Origin: Brucella anthropi ATCC 49188
GTDB taxonomy: Bacteria; Pseudomonadota; Alphaproteobacteria; Rhizobiales; Rhizobiaceae
DNA length: 64,000 nt
Assembly (NCBI RefSeq): GCF_000017405.1
Contig: NC_009668.1
Coordinates: 372,001 to 436,000 of the forward strand
Reading direction: 5' to 3'
Of the stretch, positions 27,362-37,215 are shown piece by piece. A model generated the notes under the pieces. It made no database searches and was not told the origin of the DNA. It saw only the letters and a program-made list of their open reading frames with translations. Positions within the stretch are counted from its first letter, which is position 1. Every line of letters starts with the position of its first letter. A program made the position numbers and the translations under genes.

Positions 27362-28399
27362 ATGACGGAAGCCAAGCGCGTTCTGGAGGGGAAGATTTAC
27401 CCTTCTGACGAAAAGGCGCAGCTATTCAACAATATGGAGCCGCAAAGCGGTGCCAGTGGAGCGGCAAGTCTTGCGCAACCAGTGCAGGAGTTTCGCTTGC
27501 CGGTCAGTGACCTGCATGAACTTTCCGTTTTGGAATATGGCAATCCAAAAGGGATCCCAGCTGTCTTTCTACATGGCGGTCCCGGTGCGGGTGTCTCGGC
27601 CAAGCAGATTGCCAGTTTCGATCTCAACACTTATCGTGTCATCACCTTCGATCAACGCGGTGCGGGCCGTTCCACCCCTATCGCGGAAATTGCTGAAAAC
27701 ACCACACAGCATCTGATCGCGGACATGGAGACCCTGCGCAAAAAACTGGGTATCAAGCGCTGGCTTGTGGCCGGAGGCTCTTGGGGATCATGTCTTTCGC
27801 TTGCCTATGGAATAGTGCATCCGCAGCACTGTCTCGGGTTTCGGCTGCACGGAATATTTCTGGGCGGGCAGGAGGATGTTGACTGGTGGTTCCATGGCTG
27901 CCGTGCCATTTTCCCGGATCACTGGCAGGAATTCGCCGAATTCGTACAGGAAAGTGAGCGCGCCGACCTGCTCGCCGCCTACTATACGCGGCTAACGTCT
28001 GGTGATCCGGTACAAGAGCAGGCGGCGGCCCAGAGCCTGCGCGGATTTTCGGCGCGCACGCAGACCTTCGAACCGGACACGAACCACGTCTCCGAACTTC
28101 TGAAGCCGGAAGCGGCCTTGGCCGTATCACGCATTTTTACCCACTATTGCATCAACCGCGCTTTCTTGCCGGAGAATTATCTCATCGGGAGTATTGATCG
28201 TATTCGTCACCTGCCGGCCGAAATTGTGCAGGCGCGATACGATACGGTGACGCCGATGATGACGGCCTGGAAACTCAAGGAAGCCTGGCCGGAGGCCGGA
28301 TTCACCGTCGTCACACTTGCCAATCACCAGTCGACGATCGGCCCAATGGCCGATGCGCTGGCAGCTGCATCTGCCCGGCTGGCGCGGCAGTTGGTGTAA
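27362..28399 (+). CDS. Alpha/beta hydrolase, proline iminopeptidase-like (peptidase S33)
   Basis: A 345-residue alpha/beta hydrolase. The oxyanion motif FLHGGPGAGVS, the strand ITFDQRGAGRSTP and the nucleophile elbow VAGGSWGSCLSLAYG match proline iminopeptidases. The acid is in QARYDTVTP and the His in LANHQ, where the usual GHS is changed. An extended N-terminus of about 45 residues precedes the domain. First gene of the peptide operon; GGGGAA lies upstream of the ATG. Confidence 0.8.
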   Translation: MTEAKRVLEGKIYPSDEKAQLFNNMEPQSGASGAASLAQPVQEFRLPVSDLHELSVLEYGNPKGIPAVFLHGGPGAGVSAKQIASFDLNTYRVITFDQRGAGRSTPIAEIAENTTQHLIADMETLRKKLGIKRWLVAGGSWGSCLSLAYGIVHPQHCLGFRLHGIFLGGQEDVDWWFHGCRAIFPDHWQEFAEFVQESERADLLAAYYTRLTSGDPVQEQAAAQSLRGFSARTQTFEPDTNHVSELLKPEAALAVSRIFTHYCINRAFLPENYLIGSIDRIRHLPAEIVQARYDTVTPMMTAWKLKEAWPEAGFTVVTLANHQSTIGPMADALAAASARLARQLV

Positions 28400-28435
28400 C
28401 CCAGTTCATCAATGTTTGGAATTGAGGACAATTCG

Positions 28436-30253
28436 ATGTTCGATACAAGGACCGCCGATACATCGATTTCGATGACGCACTACGTCGATATCTGCAAGGC
28501 GGTGAAGCCCGCCGTGTCGCCGGACGGTGAACTTCTGGTCTATCTCAGCGATGAAAGCGGTACGGCACAGGTTTGGGCGCGCTCGCTTGCAGGTGGCAAG
28601 CCACGCCAGCTCACCAATCTGCCGGAACCGGTCGGCAATCTTGCCTTCAATCCCAAGAACCGTGATCTGCTGATCACCACAGACTGGGGTGGCGACGAAC
28701 GTCACCAGCTGTGGCTGATCGAAGACGCCGAAGGTGAGCCGCGCCTCCTCACCACCGATACTACGGTGGTGCACGCCTGGGGCTGCTGGTCGCCGGATGG
28801 CACCCAGATCGCCTATAGCGCTAATTATCGCGACCGTTCGCACATGGATATTCATGTGATGACCGTTGCAACGGGCGAGACGAAATGCGTCTACGAGGGT
28901 ATCGGCTGGCGCAGCCCGGCAGCTTTTGCGCCCGATGGCAAGTCGCTTCTGGTCAATGATTGCCAGCGTGCCATGACGGATCAGGACTTCTGCCGCCTCG
29001 ACCTCGAAACAGGTGCCTATGAAAACATTCTGCCGCATGAAGGCCGGGCGCACTATCAGGCACCGAAATTCTTCAAGGATGGCTCCGGTATTCTGTTGAT
29101 TGCCGATCAGGAACGCGAGTATCTCTCGGTCATGGTCAAGCCGCATAACGCGGCATCGCTGACCGAACTCGCCGCTTTTGAAGGGCAGGATGTTGAAGCG
29201 CTCGCAATCTCACCTGATCAAAACAGGATAGCACTCGTCCTGAACCGTCAGGGCTGGAATGATTTGGTTCTGATCGGTCGCGACGGAGCGGTGCTGAAAC
29301 AGCTAGAGATGCCGGTTGTCGGGGTCGTTGCTTCGATTGCATGGACGCCCGATGGCATGTCGTTGATCATGCCTGTGGAAGGTGCAGCGACGTCGGGCGA
29401 TATCTGGCGCTGCGATGTTGAAAGCCGTGTTTTTACACGCCTGACAGATGCGCCGAAAGCCAAGGTGAAATTGCCGGCCTTTCTGGAACCAACGGTAACG
29501 AGCGTTGCAAGTTTCGACGGTCTGGACGTTCCATATTTCGTCTACAAGCCGGAGCGTGCACCGGGTCGTGATGGTTATCCAGTTATGATCATTGTGCATG
29601 GCGGTCCTGAAGCCCAGTGGAAACCGGATTTCCGGGCGGACATCCAGTACATGCTGGCACGGGGCATCATGGTCATCGCGCCGAATATTCGCGGCAGCAC
29701 CGGTTATGGCCGCGACTACCAGCATCTCGACGATCGTGAACTACGCATGGACAGCGTCGCCGATCTCAAAGCGGTGCGCATGGCGGTCGCGACACGCGGT
29801 GATGTGGATGAAAGCCGTATTGGCGTGTTTGGCCGGTCTTATGGCGGATTCATGGTCCTCTCGGCCATGACGGAATATCCCGACCTGTGGAAGCTTGGTG
29901 TCGAATATTACGGGATCGCCAATTTTCTCACTCTGCTGCAGACAACGGGACCGTGGCGCAAGGAACTGCGCGCCATCGAATATGGTGATGCCGAAACCAT
30001 GCGGGATGAGCTGGAGCGGTTCTCGCCCATCAATCGCATAGGCAATATCGCCGCGCCATTGATGATCGCGCATGGTCTGGAAGACCCGCGTGTCACGCCG
30101 TGCGAAAGCGAGATGGTTTATTCGTGCCTGCGCGGCCTCGGCAAACCGATCGAATATCTGCGTGTACCGCATGAGGGCCATGGCTTCGCGCGTATCGAAA
30201 ATCGGCGCCGCGTGTTTGGCGCGCTGGCCCGTTTCATTGACGAGAATCTTTAA
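28436..30253 (+). CDS. Prolyl oligopeptidase-family serine peptidase (S9)
   Basis: A 605-residue cytoplasmic peptidase. The N-terminal half has WD40-like repeats of a beta-propeller (for example AVSPDGELLVYLSDESG and GCWSPDGTQIAYSANY). The C-terminal alpha/beta hydrolase has HGGPEAQW, the catalytic Ser in GRSYGGFMV, Asp in GLEDPRVTP and His in PHEGHGF. The start at 28436 has GAGG 8 nt upstream. It would degrade imported oligopeptides together with the neighbouring peptidases. Confidence 0.87.
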   Translation: MFDTRTADTSISMTHYVDICKAVKPAVSPDGELLVYLSDESGTAQVWARSLAGGKPRQLTNLPEPVGNLAFNPKNRDLLITTDWGGDERHQLWLIEDAEGEPRLLTTDTTVVHAWGCWSPDGTQIAYSANYRDRSHMDIHVMTVATGETKCVYEGIGWRSPAAFAPDGKSLLVNDCQRAMTDQDFCRLDLETGAYENILPHEGRAHYQAPKFFKDGSGILLIADQEREYLSVMVKPHNAASLTELAAFEGQDVEALAISPDQNRIALVLNRQGWNDLVLIGRDGAVLKQLEMPVVGVVASIAWTPDGMSLIMPVEGAATSGDIWRCDVESRVFTRLTDAPKAKVKLPAFLEPTVTSVASFDGLDVPYFVYKPERAPGRDGYPVMIIVHGGPEAQWKPDFRADIQYMLARGIMVIAPNIRGSTGYGRDYQHLDDRELRMDSVADLKAVRMAVATRGDVDESRIGVFGRSYGGFMVLSAMTEYPDLWKLGVEYYGIANFLTLLQTTGPWRKELRAIEYGDAETMRDELERFSPINRIGNIAAPLMIAHGLEDPRVTPCESEMVYSCLRGLGKPIEYLRVPHEGHGFARIENRRRVFGALARFIDENL

Positions 30254-30276
30254 GAGCATTGTTGGGAGAGAACACC

Positions 30277-31701
30277 GTGAAGAATGGTGAAGATATCTGG
30301 GATCTGGTGGACGCGAAGAAGGCTGATTTTGAAGCCTTGAGTGACCGCGTCTGGGGCATGCCGGAGATCGCTTATACCGAATATAAGTCCTGTGCCGAGC
30401 ATACTGCAATGTTGAAGGAACAGGGGTTTCGTATTGCCGAGAACGTAGCGGGCATTCCCACCGCCGTGATGGGTGAAGCCGGGGATGGTGGACCGGTCAT
30501 CGCAATCTTGGGTGAATACGATGCCCTTCCGGGCCTCAGCCAGGAAGCGGGTATTGCGGAACCCCGTCCGATCCCTGGTACGGGACATGGCCATGGTTGC
30601 GGCCACAATCTTCTGGGTTCCGCCGCCATTTTGGCTGCGACGGCGGTTAAGGACTGGCTGGAACAGACCGGCAAGAAGGGACGTGTACGCTATTACGGTT
30701 GTCCGGCGGAAGAAGGTGGGGCGGCGAAGTCGTTCATGGCGCGTGCTGGCGCTTTCGATGATGTCGACATTGCCATCTGCTGGCATCCGGCTTCGTTCAC
30801 CCAGGTAGACGACGCGCAGTCGCTCGCCAATACGCGCATGGATTTCGAGTTTACCGGACGGGCCTCCCACGCCGCCGCGGCACCGCATCTGGGGCGCTCG
30901 GCTCTGGATGCGGTGGAGCTGATGAGCGTCGGTTGCAATTATTTGCGTGAACACATCCCTTCTGATTGCCGTCTTCACTATGCCTATCTCAATGCGGGCG
31001 GTATCGCGCCGAATGTCGTTCAAGCCAAAGCCAAGGTGCGCTACGCCATCCGGGCAACCGATCTTCCGGGTATGTTCGCTCTCAACGACCGGGTGAAGAA
31101 GGTTGCAGAAGGCGCTGCGATGATGACGGAAACGACCGTCAACATCTCCATTATGAGCGCGGTGTCGAACCTGCTCGGTAATACGCCGCTGGAAATCGCG
31201 ATGCATTCGAACATGGAACGTCTGGGCGGTGTGCCGTTTGACGATGTGGATCGTGCCTTCGCAGCCAAGATTCAGGCAACACTTTCGAAGGAAGACATTG
31301 AAACCGATTATCTGCGCGTCGGCCAGCCATTGGCGGAAAACGAGCCGCTATGCAACTACGTCTTGCCGCGCGAACAGAAGGGTGTGCCGATGATCGGTTC
31401 CACTGATCTGGGCGATGTAAGCTGGGTCGTCCCGACCGTTCAGGCTCGCGTGGCAACACATGCGATCGGCTCGCCCGGTCATTCGTGGCAGATCACCGCA
31501 CAAGGCAAGATGCCAGCCGCGCATAAGGGCATGGTCTACGCCGCCAAGGTGATGGCGGGCACTGCGCTTGATGTTCTTCAGAACGAGAAAACCCTGAACG
31601 ACGCCAAGGCTGATCACAAGGCTCGTACGGCAAAGACGCCCTATACCTGCCCGATCCCGTCAGACGTCAATCCGCCGCTCCAACCGCGTCCAGCAGACTG
31701 A
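30277..31701 (+). CDS. M20-family amidohydrolase (AbgB/p-aminobenzoyl-glutamate hydrolase-like)
   Basis: A 474-residue metallo-amidohydrolase. The metal site GTGHGHGCGHN (His104-His110) and the acidic pair in PAEEGGAAKSF are intact. A dimerisation insert with FTGRASHAAAAPHLGRSALD is typical of the AbgB branch. GTG at 30277 is chosen because GGGAGAG lies 6 nt upstream. It probably hydrolyses an amide-linked amino acid conjugate delivered by the ABC transporter downstream. Confidence 0.85.
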   Translation: MKNGEDIWDLVDAKKADFEALSDRVWGMPEIAYTEYKSCAEHTAMLKEQGFRIAENVAGIPTAVMGEAGDGGPVIAILGEYDALPGLSQEAGIAEPRPIPGTGHGHGCGHNLLGSAAILAATAVKDWLEQTGKKGRVRYYGCPAEEGGAAKSFMARAGAFDDVDIAICWHPASFTQVDDAQSLANTRMDFEFTGRASHAAAAPHLGRSALDAVELMSVGCNYLREHIPSDCRLHYAYLNAGGIAPNVVQAKAKVRYAIRATDLPGMFALNDRVKKVAEGAAMMTETTVNISIMSAVSNLLGNTPLEIAMHSNMERLGGVPFDDVDRAFAAKIQATLSKEDIETDYLRVGQPLAENEPLCNYVLPREQKGVPMIGSTDLGDVSWVVPTVQARVATHAIGSPGHSWQITAQGKMPAAHKGMVYAAKVMAGTALDVLQNEKTLNDAKADHKARTAKTPYTCPIPSDVNPPLQPRPAD

Positions 31702-31781
31702 CTGGCTGAATAATTGCATTTCGTGCCACGCGGGCTCGCGCGGCACCTTTCGAAAATGCTCAACCATAAAAGGGGATAATA

Positions 31782-33398
31782 ATGCAAAAACAAAAGACAA
31801 CCATCTTGCGCCGTACCACAGCACTCGCACTTGTCGCCGGTATGAGTGCTGCGACGTTCCCTGCTGAGGCCGCGTCGCCACCGAACGCGCTTGTCATGGC
31901 GTGGAACATCGACGCTATCAGCACTTTTGACCCAGCACAGATCGGTGAGGCGGCTACCAACGAGATCATCCAGAATATCTGCGACCCCATGGTTGATTTC
32001 GATCCGACTGACGAGACCAAGATCGTGCCGCAACTCGCCAAAAGCTGGGACGTCTCGCAGGACGGTCTGCAGATCACGTTCCACATGCGCGATGACCTGA
32101 AGTTTGACAATGGCGACAAGGCGACGGCGGGCGATATGGCCTGGTCGCTCCAGCGCGCAGTCAAGCTGGGTTTTGGCAATGCCGCGACGTTGACAGAATA
32201 TGGTTTCACCAAGGACAATGTGGACCATACCATCTTGGCACCTGACGACGACACGGTCGTTTTCAAGCTGGACAAGCCTTATCCGGTCAACCTCATTCTG
32301 GCAGCGATCGCTGCCAACCGGGTTGCCAGCCTTCTTAATCAGAAGGTGTTGATGGAGAACCAGGTCGATAATGACATGGGCAACAAATATCTGGCCACTC
32401 GGTCAGAATGCGTCGGCCCCTACAAGTTGATGCGGTGGAACCCCGCCGAAGTGGTTATCCTTCAGGCGACCGACAATTACTGGGGAGAAGCGCCGAAGCT
32501 CAAACAGGTACTGATCCGCCATGTTTCAGAAGCGGGAACTCAACGGCTTCTGCTTGAAAAAGGTGACATAGACATTGCTCGCGATCTGACGTCGGAGGAC
32601 CTGCGCGATCTCGAAGCCCAGGATAAGGTGACCGCTTCACGCTCGCTAAAGCCTTCGCTGTTCTATTGGAATTTCAACAATGCCGATCCGATCTTCGCCA
32701 ATGAAAAGGTGCGCCTCGCAATGCGCTATCTCATTGATTACGAGGGCCTCGGCAAGACGGTCATCAACAATGTCGGCGTGCCGCGTGCGAGCTTCGTGCA
32801 GTTAGGTGCTTTCGGTGCACTGGATGAGAAGGAAGGGCAGCCCTTCAAACTCGATGTGGAAAAGGCTCGTGAACTGCTGAAGGAAGCCGGTTACGAGAAG
32901 GGCTTCGAGACGACGATGTTTATCAGTACTGCGCCTTATGCGGCTCCGATTGCCCAGAGCATTCAGGATGCCGCCGCCAAGGTCGGCGTGAAGATCAAGA
33001 TCGAACGCATGGCCAACGCGCAATTGTTCAGCCGCATTCGCGGTCGTGAGTTCCAGACGTCGCTGATGGGCTGGCAGACCACCGTTCCGGACGCGCATGG
33101 CAATGCTTCGCGTCAGATTTTCAATCCTGATAACCGGGCTGAGGCCAAGCAGACCATGTATCCGAGCTGGCGCGCGAGCTATTTCAATGAAGCGGTCAAC
33201 AAGGAGGTCGACACGGCTTTGTTCGAGAAGGACGAGGCCAAACGCAAACAGATGTATATCGATCTGCAGAAGGAGATGATGGAGAAGGGGCCGCACGCCT
33301 TCATTTTCCAGATCTATAATGTCGCTGGCGTTAACAAGGCTATGAAGAACTGGAGCTGGAACGGCTTCCGCGTCTACTACGATCTGGCCGCGAAATAG
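31782..33398 (+). CDS. Oligopeptide ABC transporter substrate-binding protein (family 5, DppA-like)
   Basis: A 538-residue periplasmic-binding protein. The signal peptide runs to about residue 31 (FPAEAAS). Family stretches are DPAQIGEAATNEIIQNICDP, AKSWDVSQDGLQITFHMRDD and CVGPYKLMRW. It captures peptides or peptide-like amides for the 33533/34620 permeases. It is 80 nt downstream of the amidohydrolase gene and followed by a hairpin. Confidence 0.88.
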   Translation: MQKQKTTILRRTTALALVAGMSAATFPAEAASPPNALVMAWNIDAISTFDPAQIGEAATNEIIQNICDPMVDFDPTDETKIVPQLAKSWDVSQDGLQITFHMRDDLKFDNGDKATAGDMAWSLQRAVKLGFGNAATLTEYGFTKDNVDHTILAPDDDTVVFKLDKPYPVNLILAAIAANRVASLLNQKVLMENQVDNDMGNKYLATRSECVGPYKLMRWNPAEVVILQATDNYWGEAPKLKQVLIRHVSEAGTQRLLLEKGDIDIARDLTSEDLRDLEAQDKVTASRSLKPSLFYWNFNNADPIFANEKVRLAMRYLIDYEGLGKTVINNVGVPRASFVQLGAFGALDEKEGQPFKLDVEKARELLKEAGYEKGFETTMFISTAPYAAPIAQSIQDAAAKVGVKIKIERMANAQLFSRIRGREFQTSLMGWQTTVPDAHGNASRQIFNPDNRAEAKQTMYPSWRASYFNEAVNKEVDTALFEKDEAKRKQMYIDLQKEMMEKGPHAFIFQIYNVAGVNKAMKNWSWNGFRVYYDLAAK

Positions 33399-33411
33399 CG
33401 AGAATAGCGTT

Positions 33412-33438
33412 CCCGGTGGCTTCCTCACAGTCGCCGGG
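33412..33438 (+). terminator. Hairpin after the binding-protein gene
   Basis: CCCGGTGGC (33412-33420) pairs with GTCGCCGGG (33430-33438) over 9 bp with two G-U pairs and a 9-nt loop, in the gap between binding protein and first permease. No strong T-run. Likely limits read-through so that binding protein exceeds permease. Confidence 0.45.
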
Positions 33439-33532
33439 CGTTCTTCGCTTCGATGGATGACCGTGTGACCGCTTGTGGCTCGCAGTGCGATCCTGGCCCG
33501 GCATCCCGTTTTTCTCTTTCGGGAATTTGCAG

Positions 33533-34609
33533 ATGACGACGCACGAAATCATGGACGACGTGGAGGAGGTGGACCGCGACAGGGAAGCCGGTCCGGTGCT
33601 TCAGTTTCTCGCCGCCACAGTGCGCCTGATCATTTCAGTGGCGATTACGCTTCTGGGATTGGTCACACTGACCTTTTTCATCAGCCGCCTTTTGCCGCTC
33701 GATCCGGTTATTGCCATGCTGGGGGACAATGTTTCCCAAGAAGCCTATGACACGATGTATCGTAAGTTGGGTCTCGACCAGCCGTTGATCGTGCAATACG
33801 GCCTATACCTCAAGAATGCGCTTATGTTCGATTTTGGCAACGCGCTGACTTCCGGTCGTCCGGTACTGGAAGATATTGCACGCGTCTTCCCAGCCACCAT
33901 CGAACTGGCGACCGTGGCTATCGTCATCGGCACCACGCTTGGTATTCCGCTTGGTGTTTTCTCTGCCATGTATCGCAATTCGCCGCTGGACCATGTCGTG
34001 CGTATGGTCAGTTTGCTTGGCTATTCTACGCCGAACTTCTGGCTCGGTCTGATGGCACTGCTGATCTTCTATGCCACGTTGGGTTGGATCGGTGGGCCGG
34101 GGCGGATCGACTTCATCTACGAATATTCCGTCGAACCGACGACCGGCTTCTTGCTTCTCGACAGCGCAATGCAGGGGCAGTGGGATGCATTTTGGAACGC
34201 TATAAGCCATATCATCATGCCGGCCCTGATCCTCGCGTTTGGCTCAATGGCTTACATCAGCCGCATGACGCGTGGCTTCATGATCGAGCAGCTCAATCAG
34301 GAATATATTATCACTGCGCGCGTCAAGGGGTTGTCCTGGGCGCGTACCGTTTGGGGTCATGCATTCCGCAATGTTGCGGTTCAGGTCGTGACGGTGGTGG
34401 CGTTGTCCTATGCGTTCCTGCTGGAAGGTGCGGTGCTGACCGAAACGGTGTTCGCATGGCCGGGCTTTGGGCGCTATCTCACCAATGCGCTTCTGGCGGG
34501 TGACATGAACGCGGTGGTCGGCTGCACGCTGATTGTCGGCATCCTGTTTGTTGGTATCAACCTGATCAGCGATCTTCTGTATCGCGTTTTTGATCCTCGC
34601 ACACGATAG
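33533..34609 (+). CDS. Peptide ABC transporter permease, DppB-like
   Basis: A 358-residue inner-membrane permease. An unusually acidic leader (DDVEEVDRDREAG) precedes the first membrane helix. LTFFISRLLPLDPVIAMLGDN and DQPLIVQYGLYLKNALMFDFG are typical of DppB. The EAA loop is ARVKGLSWARTVWGHAFRN. The ATG at 33533 is chosen over an upstream reading that lacks a ribosome site. Confidence 0.87.
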   Translation: MTTHEIMDDVEEVDRDREAGPVLQFLAATVRLIISVAITLLGLVTLTFFISRLLPLDPVIAMLGDNVSQEAYDTMYRKLGLDQPLIVQYGLYLKNALMFDFGNALTSGRPVLEDIARVFPATIELATVAIVIGTTLGIPLGVFSAMYRNSPLDHVVRMVSLLGYSTPNFWLGLMALLIFYATLGWIGGPGRIDFIYEYSVEPTTGFLLLDSAMQGQWDAFWNAISHIIMPALILAFGSMAYISRMTRGFMIEQLNQEYIITARVKGLSWARTVWGHAFRNVAVQVVTVVALSYAFLLEGAVLTETVFAWPGFGRYLTNALLAGDMNAVVGCTLIVGILFVGINLISDLLYRVFDPRTR

Positions 34610-34619
34610 GACACTGCCG

Positions 34620-35552
34620 ATGAACACCCACACCAGCACATCGTCGGCCCAAACTTCCAATTCTCTGCGGGGTTGGCTGACTGCCCCCGTGCCTACTTCT
34701 GCCTTTCAGGCCAATATCCAGCAGTTACGCCGTTCCTGGTTCAAGCTGATGGCCAATACGTCCGCCGTGTTCGGTCTGGCCGTAATCGTGCTTTTGGTAC
34801 TGGTAGCTATTTTTGCGCCTCTCATCGCGACGCACGACATTGGTGCCAACAATCTCGCTAACCGGCTTCAACCACCGTCATGGGGGCATTTCTTTGGTAC
34901 GGACGAACTGGGGCGCGATATTTTCAGCCGCCTTGTCTATGGCTCGCGCATCACGCTTTACATCGTGACGCTGACTGCTGTCATCGCTGCGCCTATTGGT
35001 CTCGTCGTTGGCACCACCGCAGGCTATATGGGCGGCTGGGTTGATACGGCACTGATGCGTATTGTCGATATCTTTCTTGCTTTTCCTAGTCTCGTGCTCG
35101 CGCTGTCCTTTGCTGCAGCGCTTGGGCCAGGCATCGAAAATGCCGTTATCGCCATTTCGCTCGCCGCATGGCCACCGATAGCCCGTCTTGCACGTGCCGA
35201 AACACTGACCATCCGCTCGTCTGACTATGTGGCCGCCATTCGTCTGCAGGGGGCTTCCACGATGCGGGTAATTACGAAACATGTCGTGCCGATGTGCATT
35301 CCGTCGGTGGTGATCCGCATTACGCTCAACATGTCTTCGATCATTCTGACGGCCGCCGGCCTTGGCTTTCTCGGTCTTGGCGCACAGCCGCCAAGCCCGG
35401 AATGGGGCGCGATGCTTTCCAGTGGTCGCGAATTCATGATGACCTCGTGGTGGCTTGCTGCTGTACCCGGCACTGCAATCTTGATCGCGAGCCTCGCCTT
35501 CAACTTGTTCGGCGACGGTTTGCGCGACGTTCTCGACCCCAGAAACGGATAA
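34620..35552 (+). CDS. Peptide ABC transporter permease, DppC-like
   Basis: A 310-residue permease. IATHDIGANNLANRLQPPSW followed by HFFGTDELGRDIFSRLVYGSR is the DppC/OppC signature. The EAA loop is AAIRLQGASTMRVITKHVVP. It partners the DppB-like protein whose stop lies 10 nt upstream. Confidence 0.88.
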   Translation: MNTHTSTSSAQTSNSLRGWLTAPVPTSAFQANIQQLRRSWFKLMANTSAVFGLAVIVLLVLVAIFAPLIATHDIGANNLANRLQPPSWGHFFGTDELGRDIFSRLVYGSRITLYIVTLTAVIAAPIGLVVGTTAGYMGGWVDTALMRIVDIFLAFPSLVLALSFAAALGPGIENAVIAISLAAWPPIARLARAETLTIRSSDYVAAIRLQGASTMRVITKHVVPMCIPSVVIRITLNMSSIILTAAGLGFLGLGAQPPSPEWGAMLSSGREFMMTSWWLAAVPGTAILIASLAFNLFGDGLRDVLDPRNG

Positions 35553-35557
35553 GATCG

Positions 35558-36421
35558 ATGACAAAACCATTGCTTGAAGTTGACGATCTGTGGGTGTCGT
35601 TTCCCGGCGTTGACCGCAATATCGATGTCGTTCGTGGTATCAGTTTTTCCATTGGTCGTGAAAAGGTTGGCATTGTAGGCGAATCCGGCTCCGGCAAATC
35701 GATGACTGGGCGCTCGATCCTCAAGCTGACACCAAAGGCGGCACAAATCCGCGCCAAGAGCCTGCGTTTCGGTGAGATAGACCTGCTGTCGGCCAGCGAA
35801 CGTCAGATGCGCGGTGTACGTGGCAACCGCATTTCGATGATCCTTCAGGACCCGAAATATTCGCTCAACCCGCTGATCCGTATCGGTGATCAAATCATGG
35901 AGGCCTATCGGCTACACCATCGGGTGAAATCGGCGGCGGCACGACAGAAGACAATTGCCATGCTGGAGGCCGTGCATATACGCGATCCCGAGCGTGTCAT
36001 GCGTCTGTTCCCGCATGAGATTTCCGGTGGCATGGGCCAGCGTGTGATGATCGCCATGATGCTGATCCCTGAACCGGACATGATTATTGCTGACGAACCG
36101 ACCTCCGCGCTCGACGTGACTGTGCGGCGTCAGGTTTTGACTGTGCTCGATGAATTGGTCAGCCGTTCAGGCACTGGGTTGATGTTCATCAGCCATGACC
36201 TCAACCTGGTGGCGGACTTCTGCGACCGGGTACTGGTTATGTATGCGGGGCGCATCATGGAAGATCTGCCGGCCAAGGACCTGCACAAGGCGCGTCATCC
36301 CTACACTCAGGCGCTTCTGGCAAGTCTTCCTCGGCTGGATCAGCCGGTCGATATGCTGAAGGTGCCCGAACGCGACAAAAGCTGGCTCACCGAGCCGACG
36401 CTGGTGGGAGAAAACTCATGA
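35558..36421 (+). CDS. Peptide ABC transporter ATPase, DppD-like
   Basis: A 287-residue ATPase. Walker A GESGSGKSMT, Q-loop ILQDPKYSLNPL, signature EISGGMGQRVMIAMML, Walker B DMIIADEPTSALDV and switch ISHDLNLV are all present. It is shorter than typical DppD (about 330) and lacks the C-terminal zinc/iron-sulfur-like extension. The end overlaps the DppF-like gene as ATGA. Confidence 0.9.
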   Translation: MTKPLLEVDDLWVSFPGVDRNIDVVRGISFSIGREKVGIVGESGSGKSMTGRSILKLTPKAAQIRAKSLRFGEIDLLSASERQMRGVRGNRISMILQDPKYSLNPLIRIGDQIMEAYRLHHRVKSAAARQKTIAMLEAVHIRDPERVMRLFPHEISGGMGQRVMIAMMLIPEPDMIIADEPTSALDVTVRRQVLTVLDELVSRSGTGLMFISHDLNLVADFCDRVLVMYAGRIMEDLPAKDLHKARHPYTQALLASLPRLDQPVDMLKVPERDKSWLTEPTLVGENS

Positions 36422-37215
36422 CACATGCCGCCAACTCTCCATTTGTGGATGTCTCGGACCTTTCCATCAGCTTCGGCAAAGGGCGCAAGCGCGCCACTGT
36501 CGTCAGGAAGGTAAAGTTTCATATCGAGCGCGGCGCGGCCTATGGCCTGATCGGTGAATCCGGTTGTGGCAAATCCACGATCCTGCGCGCTCTCGCAGGC
36601 CTCATCCCGCACCATCAAGGCAACTTCGTTTTTGATGAACAGAAGATGGGCGGCGAGCGCGACAAAGCGTTTTTCCGTCGTGTGCAGATGGTGTTTCAGG
36701 ACCCCTATGCTTCGCTGCACCCGCGCAAGCAGGTGCACAAGGTGTTGGCGGAATCGCTTGCCATTCACGACATGGATCGCAAAGACGAGCGTATTCGTGA
36801 CGTATTGCAAGCGGTCGGTCTCGGCCCAAGTTTCCTTTATCGCTATCCGCATGAATTGTCCGGTGGTCAGCGTCAGCGCGTCGCAATAGCGCGTGCGCTT
36901 ATCATCGAGCCGGATGTGCTGCTTCTCGATGAACCGACATCCGCGCTTGATGTTTCCGTGCAGGCGGAAATTCTCAATCTGCTCAAGGTACTGCGCCGCG
37001 AGCGCAATCTCACCTATCTCATGGTTTCGCACGACCTCGCCGTAGTGGCGCATATCTGCGAGCGTGTCGGGGTCATGCACAAGGGCATCATTCTGGAAGA
37101 ACTGACGGCAGACGATCTTCGTCATTTGCGTGCCAAGGCTGAATATACGCAGGAATTCCTGCAGGCCAGCGTGGAAGCCGTCGCACATAATCAGGCTGGG
37201 GAAATACGGGTATGA
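36418..37215 (+). CDS. Peptide ABC transporter ATPase, DppF-like
   Basis: A 265-residue ATPase. Walker A GESGCGKST, Q-loop VFQDPYASLHPR, signature LSGGQRQRVAIARAL, Walker B VLLLDEPTSALDVSVQAEI and switch VSHDLAVV. Both ends overlap neighbours by 4 nt (ATGA), so it is tightly coupled with the DppD-like and beta-lactamase-like genes. Confidence 0.9.
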   Translation: MTHAANSPFVDVSDLSISFGKGRKRATVVRKVKFHIERGAAYGLIGESGCGKSTILRALAGLIPHHQGNFVFDEQKMGGERDKAFFRRVQMVFQDPYASLHPRKQVHKVLAESLAIHDMDRKDERIRDVLQAVGLGPSFLYRYPHELSGGQRQRVAIARALIIEPDVLLLDEPTSALDVSVQAEILNLLKVLRRERNLTYLMVSHDLAVVAHICERVGVMHKGIILEELTADDLRHLRAKAEYTQEFLQASVEAVAHNQAGEIRV